A stretch of DNA of 19,011 nucleotides from Deltaproteobacteria bacterium (GTDB taxonomy: Bacteria; Desulfobacterota; UBA8473): positions 1 through 19,011 of the forward strand of contig JAUXHQ010000006.1 in assembly GCA_030621455.1 (NCBI GenBank), given 5' to 3'. A model generated the notes under the pieces. The model was not told the DNA's origin. It saw only the letters and a list, made by a program, of their open reading frames with translations, and made no database searches. Positions within the stretch are counted from its first letter, which is position 1. Every line of letters begins with the position of its first letter. Below, one piece after another: positions 13,700 through 19,011 of the stretch. The position numbers and the translations under genes are program-made.

Positions 13700-14091
13700 C
13701 TGTGTGGTCTCCATAAACACTTATTTTGTGGCTTCGCAATACTTCCAATGTCCAGCAGACATAACGCAGCATGAAAATATTGATTGTTTCCATATAAACT
13801 CTTGGTAATTTACTGTTGCCCCTAAAGGGGCGCTTGGATTCTCGCTGACCGTACCCCGACACTTTGTGAAGACACAATTATTAAAAAGAATACCATATTG
13901 ACACTTGGAATGTAAAAGGTTTTATGATGTTCTCTGTAATGCGAGTCATGGATACCCGTTCAAGTGACACGGGACACCACCTCCTTCTTGCTCACGAGCT
14001 TACATAGTGCCCGCCCATTAATGCATTCTTGAGAAAGTGTGCAGGAGAAAGTTTCCATGCAGTGGCTTTTTTAAGAGGCTACATAATTGAG
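13700..14091. other. Divergent intergenic region between phosphofructokinase and the radical SAM operon
   Basis: About 390 bp without a convincing gene. It contains a small GC hairpin (GCCCC TAAA GGGGC, 13818-13831) without a T-tract. A plus-strand TTGACA (13898-13903) and TATGAT (13923-13928) have a suboptimal 19-base spacer and could be a second promoter or start a short RNA. I could not find a well-formed minus-strand promoter for the phosphofructokinase gene. Confidence 0.4.
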
Positions 14092-14120
14092 TTGACCGCT
14101 GAAGTGTGCGAGTCTATAAT
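14092..14120 (+). promoter_or_regulatory. Near-consensus sigma-70 promoter of the radical SAM-RtcB operon
   Basis: TTGACC (14092-14097) and a perfect TATAAT (14115-14120) are separated by exactly 17 bases. Transcription should begin near 14127, about 29 bases before the ATG at 14156. AGGAGG at 14145-14150 is the ribosome binding site. This suggests fairly strong housekeeping expression rather than sigma-54 control. Confidence 0.75.
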
Positions 14121-14155
14121 GAGATCAACCTACAGGGAGATATTAGGAGGGGTTC

Positions 14156-15367
14156 ATGTTATATGTAGCACAACACATACGAGAAAGATGCACCCGCTGT
14201 GGTGCATGTTTTGAGATCGTTGCCTGCCCCGGAGCAGAAAAAGAGATCTGTGTCGGCTGTGGTGCGTGTGCCCTTGCATGTCCCAACGAAGCGATAATAA
14301 TGGTGGAGGAGGTAAGAAAAGGCAAGGTAACGATCGAGGTCGATGGTGAGCAGAGGAATGTATCTGAACGTATAACCGTGAAAGAAGCATTGCGTGAACT
14401 TGGGTACAGATTTGCCGACTTGACGTCAGAGCCGGGGATATTTGCACCCTGCGGGGTTGGTGGTTGCGGGAGTTGTATGGTCGAAATTGACGGTATATTG
14501 AAACCGGCTTGTGTAACTGAAGCAAGGGATGGCATGAAGATTAGCACCAGAGCTTCAGAAAGTAAGGTGCCTGTAAGGATCATAGAGAATTTCATGGGAC
14601 ATCCCGCCGGCGGTGTAGGCACACCGTGGCATCTCAGGAAAGATCCCTTTGAGATTCTTGAGATAATTTGTTTTGCGGGGGGGTGTAACTTCAGATGCCC
14701 TCAATGCCAGAACTGGAAGATCGCCTACCGGGGAAAAGGCTCTACACTGACACCAAAAGAGGCAGCCAAGAACATGTCTATGATGAGGGCACAAGTAGGT
14801 GTTAACCGGATGGGAATTTCCGGGGGTGAATCCACCCTGAACAGACCATGGCTAGTCCAGTTTATAGAAGAACTCAAGAGGCGCAATCCCGACACAAATG
14901 CCCGTTTTCATGTGGATACAAACGGTTCATTACTTACGAAAGACTACATAGATGAACTCGTTGACGCAGGAATGACCGATGTAGGCATAGACCTCAAGTC
15001 TTTGAATAGTGACACGTTTATGCGGATAACAGGTCTGGAAGATAGGGAACTTGCCGATAAGTATCGAGATGTTGCCTGGAACGCAGTGGAATACTTAACA
15101 CGCTGTCACAAGGAAAAGGTTTTCTTGGGTATTGGGATTCCGTATAATCATGATTTCATCTCGTTGGAAGAAATAGCTGGTATTGGAAAAAAAATATCCG
15201 AGATCGATCCTTATGTCCAGGTCTGTGCCAACAATTATGTGCCCGAGTTCAGGAGTCGAATTTCCCCTCCCACGTATCAGGAGATGAAGCGTGTTCATGA
15301 AATATTGAAGGACACAGGGCTCAAGACCGTTATCTGTCAGACTCCCCGCGGGTATATCGGTCCTTAG
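14156..15367 (+). CDS. Radical SAM protein with fused 2x[4Fe-4S] and [2Fe-2S] ferredoxin domains
   Basis: This 403-residue protein carries, in order, a dicluster ferredoxin module (C12, C15, C18, C24-Pro and C32, C35, C38, C42-Pro), a [2Fe-2S] ferredoxin-like module (C99, C104, C107, C119 in APCGVGGCGSCMV and KPACV) and a radical SAM domain with C177-x3-C181-x2-C184 (GGCNFRCPQCQNW) and the SAM-binding GISGGE. The radical domain resembles pyruvate formate-lyase-activating-enzyme-like proteins, including HVDTNGSL. The first ferredoxin cluster has an extra residue or two before its Cys-Pro. Up to four clusters in one chain suggest a built-in electron supply for SAM cleavage. It is first in an operon with nicotinamidase, archease, RtcB and a PHP enzyme, after a strong promoter and AGGAGG. 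The substrate is unknown; no glycyl-radical partner is present. Confidence 0.9.
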   Translation: MLYVAQHIRERCTRCGACFEIVACPGAEKEICVGCGACALACPNEAIIMVEEVRKGKVTIEVDGEQRNVSERITVKEALRELGYRFADLTSEPGIFAPCGVGGCGSCMVEIDGILKPACVTEARDGMKISTRASESKVPVRIIENFMGHPAGGVGTPWHLRKDPFEILEIICFAGGCNFRCPQCQNWKIAYRGKGSTLTPKEAAKNMSMMRAQVGVNRMGISGGESTLNRPWLVQFIEELKRRNPDTNARFHVDTNGSLLTKDYIDELVDAGMTDVGIDLKSLNSDTFMRITGLEDRELADKYRDVAWNAVEYLTRCHKEKVFLGIGIPYNHDFISLEEIAGIGKKISEIDPYVQVCANNYVPEFRSRISPPTYQEMKRVHEILKDTGLKTVICQTPRGYIGP

Positions 15368-15436
15368 AGACGAGGTTGAAATAAGCCGCGGAAAGAACTA
15401 CGCAGAAATGCAGAAATTCCGGAGGGCTATTTATAA

Positions 15437-15982
15437 ATGAGTAAAGATGCCTTGATCATAGTAGATATGCAGAATGATTTTTGTGAAGGGGGTCCTCTAG
15501 AGGTACCCGGGGCCATGGAGATTATACCGATAATCAATCGGTTGATCGACAAACTCGAACTGGTCATAGCTACTCAAGACTACCATCCCCCCAATCACTG
15601 CAGCTTTGTAAGTCAATGGCCGGTTCATTGTGTAGCCGGAACTGAGGGGGCGGAACTCAATAAAGGCCTTAAGACGGACAGGATAAAACATTTTGTGCGG
15701 AAGGGCACATCGAAAGATAAGGAGGCCTACAGCGGTTTCCAGGGAACGGAACTCTCGACCATCTTAGACTCGAAGGGGATAGAGACTATATATCTCTGTG
15801 GATTGGCCACGGATGTCTGTGTGAAGGCCACGGCTCTTGACGGCTTGAGCAAAGGATTTAGGGTAATCGTTATCTCAGATGCGGTAAGAGGTGTGACAAA
15901 AGAGACCGGGGAAGCGGCCATTGAGGAGATGAAGCGTGAAGGTGTTGAATTCACGGAAAGCGGTTCTCTGGAGGGTGAATGA
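15437..15982 (+). CDS. pncA: Nicotinamidase (isochorismatase-like amidohydrolase)
   Basis: This 181-residue cytosolic enzyme should deamidate nicotinamide to nicotinate for NAD salvage. The catalytic triad is visible: D10 (ALIIVDMQNDF), K89 (FVRKG) and the nucleophile C128 (GLATDVCVKATA). Metal ligands D48, H50 and H54 (TQDYHPPNHCSF) mark the nicotinamidase branch rather than isochorismatase. GGAGGG stands ten bases before the ATG. Its stop overlaps the archease start by four bases (ATGA at 15979-15982), implying translational coupling. It lies 69 bp after the radical SAM gene. Confidence 0.92.
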   Translation: MSKDALIIVDMQNDFCEGGPLEVPGAMEIIPIINRLIDKLELVIATQDYHPPNHCSFVSQWPVHCVAGTEGAELNKGLKTDRIKHFVRKGTSKDKEAYSGFQGTELSTILDSKGIETIYLCGLATDVCVKATALDGLSKGFRVIVISDAVRGVTKETGEAAIEEMKREGVEFTESGSLEGE

Positions 15983-16395
15983 AGAAGTACGAGCTTATAG
16001 ATCACACTGCAGACCTCGGGTTGGAAATCTATGGCAAGGATCTGAAGGAACTCTTTGAGAACGCCGGAGAAGCATTATTTGAAATAATCTGTGACCTGTC
16101 CCAAGTGGCGGAGTCAATGAAGAAACGAGTGGTTGTGGATGGAGAGGACCTGGAACAATTAATGGTAACCTGGCTGGGAGAACTCTTGTATCTACATGAT
16201 GTGGAGGGATCGCTCTTCAAACGTTTCGAGATCGAAGAGATAGGAAGTAAAAGTCTCAAAGCGACTGTTTATGGCGAAAAATTTAAGGAAGGTCATCATA
16301 CCATAAAAACAGAGATAAAGGCTGTTACCTATCATCAGATTCAGGTAAGAGAAGAAGAAGATAGATGGACATCGAGGGTAATACTTGATCTTTGA
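15979..16395 (+). CDS. Archease, RtcB RNA ligase activator
   Basis: This 138-residue protein has the archease pattern. The N-terminal YELIDHTADLGLEIYG supplies the metal-binding Asp residues (D8, D12), ELLYLHDVEG lies in the middle, VTYHQIQV is the conserved His strand, and the chain ends in the acidic tail ILDL. Archease speeds guanylylation and turnover of RtcB and broadens its nucleotide use. The gene overlaps pncA and ends 15 bases before rtcB, exactly the partnership expected. Confidence 0.95.
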   Translation: MKKYELIDHTADLGLEIYGKDLKELFENAGEALFEIICDLSQVAESMKKRVVVDGEDLEQLMVTWLGELLYLHDVEGSLFKRFEIEEIGSKSLKATVYGEKFKEGHHTIKTEIKAVTYHQIQVREEEDRWTSRVILDL

Positions 16396-16410
16396 GAGAA
16401 GGCCATAGAT

Positions 16411-17874
16411 ATGAATCAAAAAAACTCTACACATTCCATAGAGATTGAGAAGATAGATGACTACCGGTGGAGGATACCTAAGACCGGCAAAATGAAGACG
16501 GACGGAATCATCTATGCTGACGAGAAGATGTTGGAAGACATAAGGAACGACCAGAGTCTTCTCCAGGTGACCAATGTAGCATGGCTTCCCGGGATAGTGG
16601 GTCATTCCCTGGCAATGCCGGATATCCATTGGGGCTACGGGTTTCCAATCGGAGGTGTTGCCGCCTTCGATCTAAAGGAAGGTGTAGTTTCCCCAGGGGG
16701 CGTGGGATACGACATCAACTGCGGTGTCAGACTGATGCGCTCAGGACTGACTCGCAGTGATATTGAGGACAAGATAGGCGCTCTTGTTGATACCCTCTTT
16801 ATCAACATCCCGTCCGGGGTGGGGGGCCATCGTAAGGATTTGAAGCTGAACAGGGAAAAGGAAAAGAGGGTCTTATTAAATGGAGCTGAGTGGGCTGTAA
16901 ATCAGGGGTATGGCACAGAAGAAGATTTAGAGCATATCGAGGAGAGGGGATGCCTACAGAATGCAGACCCCAGTCTCGTTTCCGAAAAGGCTCTGAGGAG
17001 GGGCGCGGCTCAACTGGGAACCCTTGGCTCCGGAAACCACTTCGTTGAAATAGGTTTTGTTTCGGATATCTATGATCAGGAATTGGCAAAAGCACTGGGG
17101 CTTGAGGAGGACCAGGTGACAATCATGGTCCATACCGGGTCCAGGGGGTTGGGGCACCAGGTCTGTGATGATTATATAAGGGTTATGCTGCAATCTTCTG
17201 CCAAGTATGGCATTGAACTTCCCGACAAACAGCTATGCTGTGCCCCCGTGGACTCTGAAGAGGGAAGGAGGTATCTGGGGGCTATGGCCTGCGCCGCCAA
17301 TTATGCCTTCGCCAACCGCCAGGTAATAACCCATTGGGTCAGAGAGACTATGGAGCAAGTAATGAAGATAGGGCCTAAGGACCTCCAGCTTGACCTGATA
17401 TACGACGTGTGTCATAACATAGCCAAGATTGAGGAACACGTTGTTCATGGAAAAAAAAAGAAGCTCTGTGTCCACAGAAAGGGAGCCACGCGGGCCTTTC
17501 CACCGCATCATCCGGATGTTCCCGGAGACTATCGATTGGCAGGCCAACCAGTACTGATCCCGGGTGATATGGGAAGGTATTCCTATGTCATGGTGGGAAC
17601 CGAACGTGCTTTTAAGGAGACTTTTGGCAGCACATGCCATGGGGCGGGCAGGGTGATGAGTAGGCGTAAAGCAGTAAAAGCCGCCAAAGGCAGGGCCATT
17701 GTCAGAGAATTGAAAGACAGGGGGATAACGGTTCGCTCAGCCGGGAAGACCACCATTGCAGAAGAGATGCCAGAGGCATATAAGGATGTAACTGACGTTG
17801 TAAATGTAGTTCATAATGCAGGTATCGGCCGGAAGGTAGCGCGGATCAGGCCGATGGGTCTAATCAAGGGTTAG
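16411..17874 (+). CDS. rtcB: RtcB, 3'-phosphate/5'-hydroxyl RNA ligase
   Basis: This 487-residue GTP- and manganese-dependent ligase seals RNA ends left by cleavage during tRNA splicing or toxin and stress damage. All key elements are present: GGVGYDINCGVRL with metal ligand C104, GSGNHFVEI, the histidine in VHTGSRGLGHQV, and the guanylylated histidine H410 in STCHGAGRVMSRR. The length is the family norm. The start ATG at 16411 follows GAGAGAAGG in the intergenic gap, and archease is immediately upstream. In E. coli rtcB is controlled by the sigma-54 activator RtcR. Here the operon has a sigma-70-type promoter and no RtcR is adjacent, suggesting constitutive repair. Confidence 0.97.
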   Translation: MNQKNSTHSIEIEKIDDYRWRIPKTGKMKTDGIIYADEKMLEDIRNDQSLLQVTNVAWLPGIVGHSLAMPDIHWGYGFPIGGVAAFDLKEGVVSPGGVGYDINCGVRLMRSGLTRSDIEDKIGALVDTLFINIPSGVGGHRKDLKLNREKEKRVLLNGAEWAVNQGYGTEEDLEHIEERGCLQNADPSLVSEKALRRGAAQLGTLGSGNHFVEIGFVSDIYDQELAKALGLEEDQVTIMVHTGSRGLGHQVCDDYIRVMLQSSAKYGIELPDKQLCCAPVDSEEGRRYLGAMACAANYAFANRQVITHWVRETMEQVMKIGPKDLQLDLIYDVCHNIAKIEEHVVHGKKKKLCVHRKGATRAFPPHHPDVPGDYRLAGQPVLIPGDMGRYSYVMVGTERAFKETFGSTCHGAGRVMSRRKAVKAAKGRAIVRELKDRGITVRSAGKTTIAEEMPEAYKDVTDVVNVVHNAGIGRKVARIRPMGLIKG

Positions 17875-17903
17875 GGATGATACTAAACTGGTGAGGCACA
17901 AAA

Positions 17904-18755
17904 GTGGGTTCTATAGATTTGCACGTACATACAACGGTGTCCGACGGTACGTTGACCCCTCGTGAGGTGGTAAGGTATGCAAAGAAGAAGGGGTTAAAGG
18001 TTATCGCCATAACGGATCATGACAGTGTAGAAGGAAACAAAGATGCTATAGATGAGGGCGCCGCCATTGGCCTGGGTATTCTTCCCGGTATGGAGATAAG
18101 CGTGGAGTACTCTTGCGGATCGATGCATCTCCTGGGATATTGTCTTGACATAGAGAGCGATTTCCTGAAAGAAAAACTGGAGTTTTTACAGGGGGTAAGA
18201 CGGGAAAGAAATGCAAAGATATTGAACAAGTTGAGGGCTTCGGGCATTGCTCTGGAATATGGTGATATCCTCCGACTTTCAAGTGGAAAGCAGATCGGGA
18301 GACTCCATTTTGCTACCGCTCTAACCAACCTGGGTTATTCTGCTACCCGTCAAGAGGCATTCAACCGGTTTCTAAAAAAAGGTCGGCCGGCCTATGCGGA
18401 CAGGTTTCGTTTTAATCCTGAGGAGGCCATCGGTCTTGTTCTGAAGTCCAAAGGCATCCCTGTTTTGGCCCATCCGTGCACCCTCGGGAGCCGAAGTCCG
18501 AAAGAATTTGAAGCCCTCATAATGGAGTTGGTTCAATGGGGACTGCAAGGCATAGAAGTGTACTATCCGGACCATACGGATGAGCAGGTTCACTACTACA
18601 GATCCGTAGCAGAGAAATATGGGATTTTGACCACCGGAGGGTCGGACTATCATGGGGACAACAAACCGGGGGTAGATATAGGGGTTTACAACGGTGATGA
18701 TCAGCTTTCTATTTCACTGATTGATGCTATGAGAGAGTTCAGGGGTAATTCTTGA
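17904..18755 (+). CDS. PHP-domain phosphoesterase (TrpH/RNase AM-like)
   Basis: The 283-residue protein has the polymerase and histidinol phosphatase fold with a trinuclear metal site: H7-x-H9 (DLHVHTTVSDGT), D14, D38-H39 (AITDHDSVEG), E64 (LPGMEIS), the later histidine in VLAHPC, and D/H in GGSDYHG. E. coli TrpH (RNase AM) and related enzymes remove 5'-phosphates from nucleoside 3',5'-bisphosphates and trim RNA 5' ends. That is a sensible companion for RtcB, which needs 5'-hydroxyl ends. The start is a GTG with GGTGAGG upstream, 29 bases after the rtcB stop. An exact substrate cannot be fixed from sequence. Confidence 0.88.
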   Translation: MGSIDLHVHTTVSDGTLTPREVVRYAKKKGLKVIAITDHDSVEGNKDAIDEGAAIGLGILPGMEISVEYSCGSMHLLGYCLDIESDFLKEKLEFLQGVRRERNAKILNKLRASGIALEYGDILRLSSGKQIGRLHFATALTNLGYSATRQEAFNRFLKKGRPAYADRFRFNPEEAIGLVLKSKGIPVLAHPCTLGSRSPKEFEALIMELVQWGLQGIEVYYPDHTDEQVHYYRSVAEKYGILTTGGSDYHGDNKPGVDIGVYNGDDQLSISLIDAMREFRGNS

Positions 18756-18783
18756 CAATTTCCAAGGAGATAGCGGAAGATGT

Positions 18784-18806
18784 GCAGGGGGCAAAGTACC
18801 CCCTGC
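18784..18806 (+). terminator. Stem-loop terminator after the radical SAM-RtcB operon
   Basis: GCAGGGGG (18784-18791) pairs perfectly with CCCCCTGC (18799-18806) around a seven-base loop, followed by CTTTAG. It lies 28 bases after the PHP gene stop. The T-run is short, so termination may be partial, with read-through into the sigma factor gene. Confidence 0.6.
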
Positions 18807-18830
18807 CTTTAGATAATTAACCGCCACTGA

Positions 18831-18843
18831 ACTTCTGAGAAGT
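18831..18843. promoter_or_regulatory. Perfect palindrome ACTTCT-G-AGAAGT upstream of the sigma factor gene
   Basis: Six-base arms around a single G, 31 bases before the ATG at 18875 and downstream of the operon terminator. It may be a binding site for a dimeric regulator, but only one copy was seen and chance cannot be excluded. Confidence 0.25.
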
Positions 18844-18874
18844 CATGCCCCAATTACCTGGAACAGCGCCCTAA

Positions 18875-19011
18875 ATGGACAGTGGAAAAGTGGAAAAGGC
18901 ACAAAAGGAAGACGATGTTGAAAAGGCTGAAGTGGGGGGACCAACAGGGATTTCTCTGGTCCCATTCGATCCTTTACAACGATACCTTGCAGAAATCAGA
19001 CGTTATCCGTT
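18875..19011 (+). CDS. Sigma-70 family RNA polymerase sigma factor (RpoH-like), N-terminal fragment
   Basis: From the ATG at 18875 the frame stays open to the window edge. After a charged leader of about 20 residues it reads GISLVPFDPLQRYLAEIRRY and then a proline. This is region 1.2 at the start of sigma-70 family factors; the short N-terminus and LVPFDPLQRYL pattern fit heat-shock (RpoH-type) sigmas of Deltaproteobacteria better than the long RpoD. A TAA just upstream excludes an earlier start. The ribosome binding site is poor, and a GTG at 18890 is an alternative. A perfect 13-bp palindrome (18831-18843) lies about 30 bp upstream. The call rests on about 25 recognisable residues. Confidence 0.65.
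   Translation, partial: MDSGKVEKAQKEDDVEKAEVGGPTGISLVPFDPLQRYLAEIRRYP

Noticed and set aside
18752..18780. Promoter starting at TTGACA just after the PHP gene stop
   Set aside because: No acceptable -10 hexamer follows at 15-19 bases, and the terminator-like hairpin lies immediately downstream.

Overview
The window reads as chromosome of a Gram-negative anaerobe, most likely of the Desulfobacterota (Deltaproteobacteria). That is an inference from the gene mix: a PAS sigma-54 activator, single-domain receivers, a sodium-pump decarboxylase beta subunit, a pyrophosphate-type phosphofructokinase, a multi-cluster radical SAM protein, RtcB with archease, and palindromic intergenic repeats. No rRNA, tRNA, CRISPR array or transposase gene was seen.

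Left block (1-5150, all minus strand). Reading right to left: an OadB-type beta subunit (3875-5017), a small secreted or membrane protein with an OadG-like C-terminal helix (3332-3799), a PAS/AAA+/Fis sigma-54 activator whose Walker B aspartate is replaced by threonine (1676-3088), a NifX/NifB-C-like protein (1271-1609), a single-domain response regulator (503-871), and the first residues of another receiver-like protein running off the left edge. An inverted-repeat element (951-1181) separates the NifX-like and regulator genes. Its terminal 12-14-mer recurs at 1652 and 9303.

Centre (5200-9320, plus strand). A 145-bp imperfect palindrome is followed by a promoter and a perfect 14-bp operator-like palindrome, then three tightly packed SPFH genes. 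The first (5659-7413) fuses a six-helix cation diffusion facilitator metal transporter to an HflK-like SPFH domain. The second is HflC-like and the third HflK-like. This metal-transporter/SPFH triad is the most interesting system in the window. An MFS transporter (9301-10527, minus) converges on it across a stem-loop made from the dispersed repeat.

Right-centre (10528-13700). A 7-bp-periodic inverted repeat and a near-perfect 14-bp-arm hairpin precede a GC-richer phenylpyruvate/indolepyruvate decarboxylase-like gene (10891-12516). It converges with a pyrophosphate-type phosphofructokinase (12530-13699, minus).

Right block (14092-19011, plus strand). A near-consensus sigma-70 promoter drives an apparent operon: a radical SAM protein with 2x[4Fe-4S] and [2Fe-2S] ferredoxin modules, nicotinamidase, archease, RtcB RNA ligase and a TrpH/RNase AM-like PHP phosphoesterase. 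It ends at a stem-loop. The start of an RpoH-like sigma factor gene runs off the right edge. The likely themes are RNA end repair (archease/RtcB), nucleotide salvage (PHP enzyme, nicotinamidase) and an unexplained radical SAM reaction.
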